Shown here piece after piece: positions 17,288-25,081 of a stretch of DNA of 53,570 nucleotides. A program made the translations under genes and the position numbers. A model generated the notes under the pieces. That model was given only the letters and a program-made list of their open reading frames with translations, did not search any database and had not been told where the DNA came from. Each line of letters begins with the position of its first letter. The stretch's first letter is position 1. The DNA lies in assembly GCA_949296645.1 (NCBI GenBank), contig CASFPH010000014.1, positions 1 to 53,570 on the forward strand, read 5' to 3'. Source of the DNA: an uncultured Bacteroidales bacterium. Its GTDB lineage: Bacteria > Bacteroidota > Bacteroidia > Bacteroidales > UBA932.

Positions 17288-18535
17288 CTATTTGCTGTGT
17301 CCGGACCTCTGGTGCCTCATGAGCACTTCAGGTTCTATAGCCATACGCTGTCCCCGGAGGAGTGAAGATACACCCTCTACAGGTTCATTGGCCTTGCAGT
17401 CTTCGCATTCGCAATGGTTGACATAGTCCAAAGGTTCAGTATATGTAGTAATTACGCCTTCGAAATTTCTCAATACGACCTTGCCTGGAGCCTGTGAAAT
17501 GACATAGTTAGGCATTACAGGGGTTTTTCCGCCTCCACCTGGTGCATCCACGACGAACGTAGGCACTGCATATCCGGAAGTATGTCCGCGTAAACCTTCG
17601 ATTATCTCAATGCCCTTTGAAACAGGAGTTCTGAAATGTTCGAGTCCCATTGATAGGTCGCACTGATATATGTAATAAGGTCTTACCCTCATCATTACGA
17701 GCTTGTGTACAAGTCTCTTCATTACATTTACACAATCATTTACACCACGGAGGAGAACCGACTGGTTTCCGAGCGGGATTCCGGCGTCAGCAAGTTTTTC
17801 ACATGCGGCCTTTGCCTCCGGAGTCACTTCATTAGGATGATTGAAGTGCGTGTTCAGCCATATCGGGTGATATTTCTTCAGCATATTGACAAGATCGTCC
17901 GTAATACGCTGAGGGCATACTACCGGAGTTCTTGAACCGATTCTGATAATTTCGACATGAGGTATGGCGCGTAGCCTGGAAATTATATATTCGAGACGGC
18001 TGTCACTTACCATCAGGGCATCCCCGCCTGACAGGAGCACGTCCCTTACCTGCGGAGTTTTTGCGATATACTCTATTGCACGCTCTATTCTGTCACTAGG
18101 TGACTCATCATCCTTCTGTCCGGCGAATCTTCTTCTTGTACAGTGTCTGCAATACATTGAACACATATCGGTTATAAGAAGCAAAACCCTGTCCGGATAT
18201 CTGTGTGTAAGTCCAGGAACTGGAGAATCCTCGTCTTCATGCAGGGGATCGAGCAAATCGGCATCTGCCTTGTGCGTTTCCTGTATTGTAGGAACGGCCT
18301 GCTTCCTTATCGGACAATGAGGATTATCGGGATCTATAAGTGAAAGATAATAAGGCGTAATCGCCATTCTCAGCGTCTTGAGGGACTCACGCACGCCTTC
18401 TTCTTCCTCTTCGGTAAGTTTTATATATTTTTTAAGCTGGTCGAGAGTCTCTATTCTGTTTCTCACCTGCCATTTCCAGTCGTTCCACTGCTCATCGGAA
18501 ACTTCAGGAAACAATATTTTTCTTCTGTCTGTCAT
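17288..18535 (-). CDS. kamA: L-lysine 2,3-aminomutase (radical SAM, PLP)
   Basis: This enzyme converts L-lysine to L-beta-lysine, the first step of the pathway. The 415-residue protein has the radical SAM cluster motif CSMYCRHC with cysteines at 125, 129 and 132. The PLP lysine is at 337 in APGGGGKTP. Cys268 and a C-terminal HCECEDC group match the zinc site of the clostridial enzyme. All these positions coincide with the well-studied Clostridium subterminale protein, so activity on lysine is very likely. It is followed 7 bp later by kamB and preceded by the kdd pair. Confidence 0.97.
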   Translation of the reverse strand: MTDRRKILFPEVSDEQWNDWKWQVRNRIETLDQLKKYIKLTEEEEEGVRESLKTLRMAITPYYLSLIDPDNPHCPIRKQAVPTIQETHKADADLLDPLHEDEDSPVPGLTHRYPDRVLLLITDMCSMYCRHCTRRRFAGQKDDESPSDRIERAIEYIAKTPQVRDVLLSGGDALMVSDSRLEYIISRLRAIPHVEIIRIGSRTPVVCPQRITDDLVNMLKKYHPIWLNTHFNHPNEVTPEAKAACEKLADAGIPLGNQSVLLRGVNDCVNVMKRLVHKLVMMRVRPYYIYQCDLSMGLEHFRTPVSKGIEIIEGLRGHTSGYAVPTFVVDAPGGGGKTPVMPNYVISQAPGKVVLRNFEGVITTYTEPLDYVNHCECEDCKANEPVEGVSSLLRGQRMAIEPEVLMRHQRSGHSK

Positions 18536-18546
18536 AATCTGTCTGT

Positions 18547-19587
18547 TTACACGTAAATCTGTTCGAAAAGTTCACGGATTGCCTTTGATTCGCGGAGGAT
18601 ATTCAACGTAAGATCGGCATGCCCCTTGGCATATCCGTTACCGACAATAAGGTTTATGTCCTTACCTACCCCTTCGGCCCCGAGTGCTGCCTTGGTGAAA
18701 CTTGTAGCCATTGAAAAGAAATATACGCAACCCTGTCCCTTTGTAATCAGGATCGATGTCATTTCAGTCGAAGGTACATTTACATTATTGATAGTGACGT
18801 CACATCCTCTTCCTCCGGTTATTGTCATCACCTGCCTGTATACGTCCATGACATTTGTGGCATCGGCCACTATGACATGGGTGGCAAGCCCGAGTTTTCT
18901 GATTCTGGCAGCATTTTCTTCTGAATATTCCACCACTATGACCTTACCGTAAGGACCTACGTTCTTCATTGCCTGATAACTGCACAGGACTCCGGATTTT
19001 CCGCCACCTCCTATTATACACACGATATCCCCTTCAGTGACAAGTCTGTCAACCTGTGCAGGGGCACCGGCCACATCGAGAGCCGCCAGGGAAAGTTTCT
19101 CGGGTATATCGTCCGGAAGAACCGCATACAGGCCACTTTCAAACAGAATAGCCTGTGCGACGACATCAACCTGATCCGAATCCGGTACCAGATTGACAAT
19201 TTTTTCTATTTTGAGAGGTGTAAGGGACAACGACACAAGCGTCGCTATCTTGTCTCCAGGCCTTACCTTGTTGTTATGAGGGAATTTCGGACCCATTTCC
19301 CTTACGGTACCTATGAGCATCCCGCCGGAACCCGTCACAGGATTCTGCATCTTGCCCCTTTCTGATACTATGGAAAGGATCATTTCCTTCATTTTTTCAG
19401 CATCATCTCCGCATGCCTTGCGTATCTGGGTATAACTGGCCGAATCTATGTTTAGCGTATGGACATCTATCAACATTTCGTTGTCGTAGATTTCCATGTC
19501 GTTGTCCAGTTTTAAAGCCGGCTGGGGCAATGTCCCTGCCGGCGACAGCACTCTGTGAGTGCCGAATCTGCATCCGTGCTTATGCAT
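18547..19587 (-). CDS. kdd: 3,5-diaminohexanoate dehydrogenase, copy 1 (downstream)
   Basis: It oxidatively deaminates L-erythro-3,5-diaminohexanoate to 5-amino-3-oxohexanoate, releasing ammonia and reduced nicotinamide cofactor. The 346-residue protein has an MDR-like Rossmann fold with IIGGGGKSG (191-199). Shared family blocks are NPVTGSGGM, IATLVSLSLTPL, DVAGAPAQ and FFSMATSFTKAALGAEGVG. The second beta strand ends in an acidic residue (VVE, Glu220), a feature usually linked to NAD+ use. A second full-length homologue lies 2 bp upstream and aligns without gaps through at least residue 230 (roughly 55-60% identity by eye). The gene precedes kamA by 11 bp. Confidence 0.93.
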   Translation of the reverse strand: MHKHGCRFGTHRVLSPAGTLPQPALKLDNDMEIYDNEMLIDVHTLNIDSASYTQIRKACGDDAEKMKEMILSIVSERGKMQNPVTGSGGMLIGTVREMGPKFPHNNKVRPGDKIATLVSLSLTPLKIEKIVNLVPDSDQVDVVAQAILFESGLYAVLPDDIPEKLSLAALDVAGAPAQVDRLVTEGDIVCIIGGGGKSGVLCSYQAMKNVGPYGKVIVVEYSEENAARIRKLGLATHVIVADATNVMDVYRQVMTITGGRGCDVTINNVNVPSTEMTSILITKGQGCVYFFSMATSFTKAALGAEGVGKDINLIVGNGYAKGHADLTLNILRESKAIRELFEQIYV

Positions 19588-19589
19588 GA

Positions 19590-20630
19590 CTATGCATATA
19601 GTTCGGTAAAGACTTTTCTCAGTTTTTCGCTTTCCCTCAGGATCTGAAGGGTGATTTCAGCATGTCCTTTGGTATATCCGTTACCTACAATCATTGTAAC
19701 GTCGCTGCCTACGCCTTCAGCTCCGAGTGCAGCCTTCGTGAAACTTGTAGCCATAGAGAAGAAATAAACCACCCCGTCATTTTTAGTACAAAGGATGGAT
19801 GTCATCTCCGTATCCTGGATATTCACATTGTTTATGGTAATGTCGCACATCTTGCCATCTGTAAGTTCCTCGATCTTTTCAAGAACCGGAACAGGCTGTG
19901 TAGCATCTGCAGAGAAAACATAATCGCAGAATCCGAGTTCCTGAAGTCTCTTTGTACTTCTTTCGCTATGGCAGAGACCGATTACCTTTCCTGTAACACC
20001 TGCACGTTTCTTTGCCTCATAGCAGCAGAGCATGCCTGACTTTCCGCCTGCACCTATGATAAGTACCGTATCTCCAGGTTTAACAAGTTTAGCGGTCTGA
20101 GCAGGAGCACCAGCCACGTCAAGAGCAGAAAGCGCGAGGTTTTCAGGAATATCTGAAGGAATCTTCGCATAAATTCCACTTTCAAACAATATGGCCTTTC
20201 CGTCAATATCAACCTGGTCTATGTCAGGACGGATGTCCTTGATTTTATCTATCCTGAGCGGAGTAAGCGACAGTGAAACAAGTGTTGCAATCTTGTCACC
20301 CACTTTCAGGTCAGTCTTTCCTATCAGGGCGTCGCCTATCTTTTCAACGGTTCCCAAAAGCATTCCGCCTGAACCTGTAACCGGATTTCTGTGTTTTCCC
20401 TGCTTTGCGACTATGTCAAGCATTATTTCCGCTATTTTGGCCTTGTCACCGCCTGCCTGCTGCTCTATCTGGGTAAAACTTGCAGAATCGATATTGAGTG
20501 TCTGTACATCTATGAGAATCTCGTTGTCATAGATTTCATCCATATTGTTGTCAATCTTGTTTGCCGGCTGTGGCAGTACACCTTTCGGTTCGATTACTCT
20601 GTGTAAACCGTATTTGTTCCCGTGTTTCAT
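19590..20630 (-). CDS. kdd: 3,5-diaminohexanoate dehydrogenase, copy 2 (upstream)
   Basis: This is a second complete Kdd of 346 residues, same length and domain order as its neighbour. The nucleotide-binding loop is IIGAGGKSG (191-199). After the second strand it reads GLCHSERSTKR: the acidic residue of copy 1 (position 220) is Cys here, followed by Ser and Arg residues. Such a pattern often favours NADP+, so the pair may differ in cofactor; this is inference. The blocks NPVTGSGGM, IATLVSLSLTPL and FFSMATSFTKAALGAEGVG are all kept, which argues that both copies are active. It follows kce by 52 bp of AT-rich spacer. Confidence 0.93.
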   Translation of the reverse strand: MKHGNKYGLHRVIEPKGVLPQPANKIDNNMDEIYDNEILIDVQTLNIDSASFTQIEQQAGGDKAKIAEIMLDIVAKQGKHRNPVTGSGGMLLGTVEKIGDALIGKTDLKVGDKIATLVSLSLTPLRIDKIKDIRPDIDQVDIDGKAILFESGIYAKIPSDIPENLALSALDVAGAPAQTAKLVKPGDTVLIIGAGGKSGMLCCYEAKKRAGVTGKVIGLCHSERSTKRLQELGFCDYVFSADATQPVPVLEKIEELTDGKMCDITINNVNIQDTEMTSILCTKNDGVVYFFSMATSFTKAALGAEGVGSDVTMIVGNGYTKGHAEITLQILRESEKLRKVFTELYA

Positions 20631-20682
20631 ATTTGTAAATAATTATTTAGTTATTGTCATTATTTATTGTTTCAATTTTTCC

Positions 20683-21504
20683 CTATTTTTTCAATCCGAG
20701 AATTCTTCTCGCATCTTCAGGAGTAGCTATCTCACGGCCCATTTCTCTGGCCATTCTTACGACTTTTTCAACAAGTTCTCCGTTTGATTTGGCAAGGACT
20801 CCCTTGGAGAGATATACATTATCCTCGAATCCCACACGCACATGTCCGCCGTCAATGATAGCAGCCATTGCAAGAGGGAATTCATATCTGCCCACACCTG
20901 CCACCGTATAAGTAGCGTCTGCAGGAATGCTGCCTCTCAGGAATACGAAGTCCCTGAGTTCTCCGCTTATTCCACCATTGACTCCCATGACGAAATCGAA
21001 ATGCATTGGAGACTTTATGTGACCTTTCTTGTGCAGTCTCAATGCCATATCTATCATACTCTTGTCAAACACTTCAAGTTCTGGTTTGATTCCGCGCTCT
21101 ATCATTCTGTCCCCGAAATACTTGATTGTATTTTCAGTATTCTCGAATATGTCGTCTCCACCGAAATTCAATGTACCGCAGTCCAGTGTAGCCATTTCAG
21201 GAAGAAGTTCGGTAGGCTGCAGTCTTTCGTCATTCGACATTCCGACAGCTCCTCCTGTCGAAGGCTGTATGATAACATCAGGACATACTGCCCTGATGGC
21301 ATCTATCACTTCCTTGAATCTAGCCTTGCTCTGTGTAGGGGTTCCGTCATCTTCCCTGACGTGCAGGTGTATGATGCTTGCTCCGGCATCATATGCCGAT
21401 TTGGCCTCCCTCGCACACTCTTCGACAGTATAAGGTACGGCTGGATTATGCTCTTTCAGCACTTCGGCACCGCAGATCGCGGCTGTAATTATAAGTTTTT
21501 CCAT
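20683..21504 (-). CDS. kce: 3-keto-5-aminohexanoate cleavage enzyme
   Basis: A zinc-dependent BKACE-family TIM barrel that condenses 5-amino-3-oxohexanoate with acetyl-CoA and splits it into 3-aminobutyryl-CoA and acetoacetate. The ATG at 21504 (MEKLIITAAICGAE) is chosen because it places the zinc-binding HLH motif at His46 and His48 and Glu14 at the substrate-amine position, as in characterised Kce; longer starts would overlap kal. QPSTGGAVG and VRVGFEDN (third zinc ligand Glu, about residue 227) are present. At 273 residues it is the usual size. Confidence 0.95.
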   Translation of the reverse strand: MEKLIITAAICGAEVLKEHNPAVPYTVEECAREAKSAYDAGASIIHLHVREDDGTPTQSKARFKEVIDAIRAVCPDVIIQPSTGGAVGMSNDERLQPTELLPEMATLDCGTLNFGGDDIFENTENTIKYFGDRMIERGIKPELEVFDKSMIDMALRLHKKGHIKSPMHFDFVMGVNGGISGELRDFVFLRGSIPADATYTVAGVGRYEFPLAMAAIIDGGHVRVGFEDNVYLSKGVLAKSNGELVEKVVRMAREMGREIATPEDARRILGLKK

Positions 21505-21532
21505 CTTGCGTTTCCGATTTACAGATTCAACA

Positions 21533-21919
21533 TTATTTTCTCTGGCATGATTTGGGAGTGACACAGGTTCCGCTCGCACGGCATACCACTACAGGCTCTT
21601 CAAGCACATCGGCTGCAGAAGGAGAAATGTCCGGTCTTGGAGCAATCACCTTTCTGGCTTCGAAAACCATCTTCCTTGAAGTATTTCCTATATTCACTAT
21701 CTCACCCGTGGCTTCGATATAGTCACCCGCATATACTGGAGCCATGAATTCCACATTGTCATATGCCTTGAAAAGACCTTCGTCCCCATCCTGCCTTATA
21801 AGCAGTTCCGTAGCCACATCACCGAAAAGCTGCAGCATTTTGGCTCCGTCAACAAGATTTCCGCCGTAATGTGCATCATGAGAACTCATTCTCATTCTTA
21901 TAATAACCTTATTATCCAT
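21533..21919 (-). CDS. kal: 3-aminobutyryl-CoA ammonia-lyase
   Basis: A small hot-dog-fold enzyme of 128 residues that removes ammonia from L-3-aminobutyryl-CoA to give crotonyl-CoA. Visible features are the [18 protein letters not shown] segment (residues about 10-27), the hot-dog helix, [22 protein letters not shown], and MVFEARKVI. The match to Kal of lysine fermenters, together with its position directly between atoD and kce, makes the assignment strong. It begins 26 bp after atoD. Confidence 0.94.
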   Translation of the reverse strand: MDNKVIIRMRMSSHDAHYGGNLVDGAKMLQLFGDVATELLIRQDGDEGLFKAYDNVEFMAPVYAGDYIEATGEIVNIGNTSRKMVFEARKVIAPRPDISPSAADVLEEPVVVCRASGTCVTPKSCQRK

Positions 21920-21945
21920 AGCAAATTCTATATTTGTATAAACTT

Positions 21946-22593
21946 CTATCTTGTATATATATAATCCACGAAAATACCCGGCGTATGTACATGCTCGGGC
22001 TGTATATCTCCTGTTTCAACAAGTTTTTCGGCTTCAACTATCACCACATCGGCTGCAGTTGCCATCACGGAATTGAAATTGCGTGTGGTACCCCTGTAAA
22101 AAAGATTGCCCTTCTTGTCGGCAACGGAAGCGCCTATTATCGCAAGATCCGCGGAAAGCGGTTTTTCCAGGATATATTCCTTTCCGTCAATTTCCATCAC
22201 CTGTTTTCCTTCCTGAACTACGGTTCCTATACCTGTCGGAGTGAGAACACCGCCAAGACCGGCACCTTTAGCCCTTATTCTTTCAGCCAAAGTACCCTGT
22301 GGAGAAAACTCTATCTCAAGTTCACCGGCATTCATCTGCTCGATAGAAAGAGGATTGGCTCCGATGTACGAACATATCACCTTCTTGACCTGCCTGTTGG
22401 CAATCAGCTTGCCGTGAGTCTTGTCAGGGAATGTCGTATCATTGCAGATTAAGGTCAGATCCCTGACTCCTGATTCTGCAATTGCATCCATTATATCTTT
22501 TGGACCTCCGGCAGAAAGGAATCCGCCTACCATGATTGTCATGCCGTCCTTAACTAAAGTGACGGCATCCTTTAAAGTGATAATTTTAGCCAT
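21946..22593 (-). CDS. atoD: Butyrate/acetoacetate CoA-transferase, subunit A
   Basis: This is the alpha subunit of the CoA-transferase whose beta subunit is atoA. It has 215 residues with the family glycine motif [12 protein letters not shown] (about 20-31), the [16 protein letters not shown] segment, [23 protein letters not shown], and [26 protein letters not shown]. It is the first gene of the lysine operon, and a promoter box lies about 75 bp upstream. In most genomes atoD and atoA are adjacent; here about 9.4 kb of lysine genes separates them. Confidence 0.94.
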   Translation of the reverse strand: MAKIITLKDAVTLVKDGMTIMVGGFLSAGGPKDIMDAIAESGVRDLTLICNDTTFPDKTHGKLIANRQVKKVICSYIGANPLSIEQMNAGELEIEFSPQGTLAERIRAKGAGLGGVLTPTGIGTVVQEGKQVMEIDGKEYILEKPLSADLAIIGASVADKKGNLFYRGTTRNFNSVMATAADVVIVEAEKLVETGDIQPEHVHTPGIFVDYIYTR

Positions 22594-22668
22594 TGTATTA
22601 CTTTTAATTTCATTTTATCCGTTTTCATGCCATAAAATACAAAATTTTAAACGGAAATCATCATTTTG

Positions 22669-22676
22669 CAAATATA
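22669..22676 (-). promoter_or_regulatory. Candidate -7 box (TATATTTG) of the lysine operon
   Basis: On the minus strand the box matches TAnnTTTG and lies 75 bases upstream of the atoD ATG in the 202-bp divergent gap shared with the MscS gene. No convincing -33 TTTG occurs at 19-21 bases. No riboswitch-like fold or regulator gene is evident next to it, although CCGTTT and AAACGG (22619-22624 and 22649-22654) form a weak stem in the leader. Confidence 0.5.
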
Positions 22677-22732
22677 ATAAAATAGTTCGAATCATAAAAG
22701 AAGGCAAAACGCTTTTCTCACTTCATATTTTG

Positions 22733-22740
22733 TATATTTG
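22733..22740 (+). promoter_or_regulatory. Candidate -7 box (TATATTTG) of the MscS gene
   Basis: This plus-strand TAnnTTTG match lies 56 bases upstream of the first ATG of the channel gene. It and the opposing box of the lysine operon are only about 60 bases apart, so the two promoters could share control. Confidence 0.5.
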
Positions 22741-22795
22741 CATTTGATAATACAGACCGCATCTGTAAAACAATAACTTTACCTGATTGTTATTA

Positions 22796-23776
22796 ATGTG
22801 TAAAAATAAAAATATCGTCATGACAGGATTTTTTTTGAACGCAGGCCAGCTGGCCGCCACCGCAAATGCCGACACAATGAAGATTGCCGAAAATGCCAAG
22901 GACACTCTTGCCACCGGTCCTGAAAAACTTGCGGCAGGAATAGAAAAACTATCATCACTGTCTTTTGAAGACATAATCACGCAGCTGTTGGACAACGCTG
23001 TAAAATTCGGGCTGCATATACTTGCCGCCATCGTAATATATGTTATCGGAGCCTGGATTATAAAAAGGATAAACAAAATGACGCGTTCGGTATTCACGAG
23101 AAGGAAAATCGACCCGTCACTTGCCTCCTTCCTTAATAGTTTCATCAGCATATCGCTGACAGTCATACTTATCATCATAACGATAAGTGCATTGGGAGTA
23201 AACACTACTTCGTTCGCCGCACTGCTTGCTGCATCCGGAGTAGCCATAGGTATGGCAATGAGCGGTACGCTGCAGAATTTTGCAGGAGGCGTAATGCTGC
23301 TGCTGTTCAAACCGTTCAAAGTAGGAGACTTTATCGATGCACAGTCCTATTCCGGTACTGTCAAGGCCATAAACATCACTACTACAAGCATCACGACACC
23401 CGACAACAAACTGATAATAATTCCGAACGGAAACCTTGTAAACGGTATAATAAACAATTATTCCAGCATGGGTATCAGAAGATGCGACTGGAAGATCGGC
23501 ATATCATACGGAGATGACACGGATGTAGCAAAAAAGACGATACTAGACTTACTGGATTCCGACCCGAGAGTACTTAAGGAACCGGCAAAACCGTTTGCAG
23601 CCGTAAATTCCCTTGACGACAGCGCCGTAACACTCGTAGCCAGAGCATGGGTCAAGTCAGAAGACTATTGGGGACTGTTCTACGATATCAACGAGAAAAT
23701 ATACAAGGAAATTCCTAAGGCCGGACTTTCGTTCCCGTTCCCTCAGATGGACGTACATGTCAAGAACGAGCAATAA
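22796..23776 (+). CDS. Small-conductance mechanosensitive channel, MscS family
   Basis: An inner-membrane channel that relieves osmotic pressure. The start is uncertain between ATG 22796 and ATG 22820 (MTGFF); a TTG nine bases further up is less likely. An amphipathic N-terminal region (about 10-55) precedes a membrane helix (LHILAAIVIYVIGAWII), a second (SISLTVILIIITISAL), and the pore-lining third helix (AALLAASGVAIGMAMSGTLQNFAGGVMLLLF). The conserved MscS beta domain follows, with FKVGDFID and the IPNGNLVNGIINNYSS segment. It has about 326 residues and only three membrane segments, like E. coli MscS. It is divergent from the lysine operon; any functional link is speculative. Confidence 0.9.
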   Translation: MCKNKNIVMTGFFLNAGQLAATANADTMKIAENAKDTLATGPEKLAAGIEKLSSLSFEDIITQLLDNAVKFGLHILAAIVIYVIGAWIIKRINKMTRSVFTRRKIDPSLASFLNSFISISLTVILIIITISALGVNTTSFAALLAASGVAIGMAMSGTLQNFAGGVMLLLFKPFKVGDFIDAQSYSGTVKAINITTTSITTPDNKLIIIPNGNLVNGIINNYSSMGIRRCDWKIGISYGDDTDVAKKTILDLLDSDPRVLKEPAKPFAAVNSLDDSAVTLVARAWVKSEDYWGLFYDINEKIYKEIPKAGLSFPFPQMDVHVKNEQ

Positions 23777-23801
23777 CAAAACTTACTTATTACTTACACC
23801 C

Positions 23802-23843
23802 GCAGGGATTTTCCGGAATTTATGGCTACCGGAAAATTCCTGC
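23802..23843. terminator. Intergenic hairpin between convergent genes
   Basis: Arms 23802-23816 and 23829-23843 are complementary at 14 of 15 positions. It lies between the ends of the MscS gene and the facing acyltransferase gene, so it probably acts as a terminator. The T-run after it is weak on both strands. Confidence 0.55.
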
Positions 23844-23901
23844 GAGCGTATAAGGGAGGGATTTTTACTACTTTTTTACATTGATACAAGGAATACGACA
23901 G

Positions 23902-25050
23902 CTATACTTCGAAGCCCATGGATTCCTTGTTTATTATCGGATTTGCATATATGGAAAGGAATATTTCCTCCATTTCAGTCCCGTCGCCTTCTGTATCGGC
24001 AAGCTTAAACTTCATATAGCTTTCAAATGACGCTCTTTCAGCCTCGGTATATCTGTCCGAGAACCTGCTTCCGCCTTTCAACATATCGTAAGCTATATAA
24101 TTGTTTTTCCACAGTCTGTATGAAGAGACGATCCTGCTGTCTATTATGGATGCAAGCGCCTTGAATTTCTCATTCTTGTCCATGCCTGCAAGAGGTTCAA
24201 GATCCGCCCTTTCCACCGTTTTGTTGAATTCTATATGTATGCCGCCTTTAAACTGCATTACACCGGTAAGAATACTGTTAAGATCTTCGTTCTTTGCCTT
24301 TACGTACTTGCGGCGTCTTGATATGTAAAGTTCTATTGTCTTCAAAAGATCGCACGGTTCATATTCGTATGATATGGAGACCGGAAGTATTGACAGAGAC
24401 TCGAAATCAGACACAAAATCGCCGCTTCCGCTCATATCGAACATCTTGAGCAGTCCCTGTTCCGTCTGGTCGTATCCGTCCTTGGTTCTTCCGTTCCTCT
24501 GTGCAATCCATACCGAACTTATACCGTTTGCAACCTGATGTCTTATATAGCTTGAAAGAACTATCGATGTAGAATACACCTCCCTTGGAGAAGAACTCCT
24601 TATCACCTTTATCATCTTGTTGCTTCTTGCAAGATCCTCGATAAACGGAGATGTTATGAGATTGTCCCCTACCGCTATTTCGGTAGTAGGAATATGGTTG
24701 GTAAAAAGTATTATCTGGACTATTGCCGAATCAAGCGTTATATCCCTGTGGTTTGACACGATAAGATGCGGTTTCGATATGTTTTCCAGACCGTTATACG
24801 TAAAACTCCTTGCCGTATCGGAAAGTATCTTGTTGACAATCACGGCCATGACCTTCTCCTGGAACGAATCCACGGTTTTGCATTCTAGCAGAAGATTCTT
24901 GAAATAGGATCCGTCCTTGCCTGGAAACAGATATGATGAAATTTTACGTAGATTCTCATTGTCTGCAATTCTGGCCAATGCGGAAGAAACCTCATTATCT
25001 ATGTAAGGCCTTATATTCTCGAACGATTCGTTTATCTTCTCTAAATCCAT
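23902..25050 (-). CDS. PlsC/PlsB-like glycerolipid acyltransferase family protein
   Basis: A 382-residue protein with the acyltransferase motif NHRDITLD (about residues 99-106; the NHxxxxD form of the HxxxxD catalytic motif), preceded by PHLIVSN. Then come the substrate-binding segments KVIRSSS and VWIAQRNGRTKDG, in place of the FPEGTR motif. It resembles Bacteroidetes proteins called 1-acyl-sn-glycerol-3-phosphate acyltransferase or glycerol acyltransferase. No membrane helix is obvious, so it may be peripheral. The true acyl acceptor cannot be told. It is transcribed alone, convergent with the channel gene and downstream of the M28 peptidase gene. Confidence 0.8.
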   Translation of the reverse strand: MDLEKINESFENIRPYIDNEVSSALARIADNENLRKISSYLFPGKDGSYFKNLLLECKTVDSFQEKVMAVIVNKILSDTARSFTYNGLENISKPHLIVSNHRDITLDSAIVQIILFTNHIPTTEIAVGDNLITSPFIEDLARSNKMIKVIRSSSPREVYSTSIVLSSYIRHQVANGISSVWIAQRNGRTKDGYDQTEQGLLKMFDMSGSGDFVSDFESLSILPVSISYEYEPCDLLKTIELYISRRRKYVKAKNEDLNSILTGVMQFKGGIHIEFNKTVERADLEPLAGMDKNEKFKALASIIDSRIVSSYRLWKNNYIAYDMLKGGSRFSDRYTEAERASFESYMKFKLADTEGDGTEMEEIFLSIYANPIINKESMGFEV

Positions 25051-25081
25051 GATCGGTTATCTGCGTTAGTATTCTGCAAAT

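Noticed and set aside
18547-20630. Tandem kdd as an assembly duplication
   Set aside because: The two copies differ at many positions throughout and in the cofactor loop, so they are old paralogues rather than a duplicated read.
21505-21579. Longer start for kce
   Set aside because: It would overlap kal, and the shorter ATG places His46/His48 and Glu14 as in characterised Kce.
22594-22668. Lysine or cobalamin riboswitch before atoD
   Set aside because: The leader is only about 70 bases and AT-rich, without the conserved boxes of either riboswitch class; only one weak 6-bp stem is visible.
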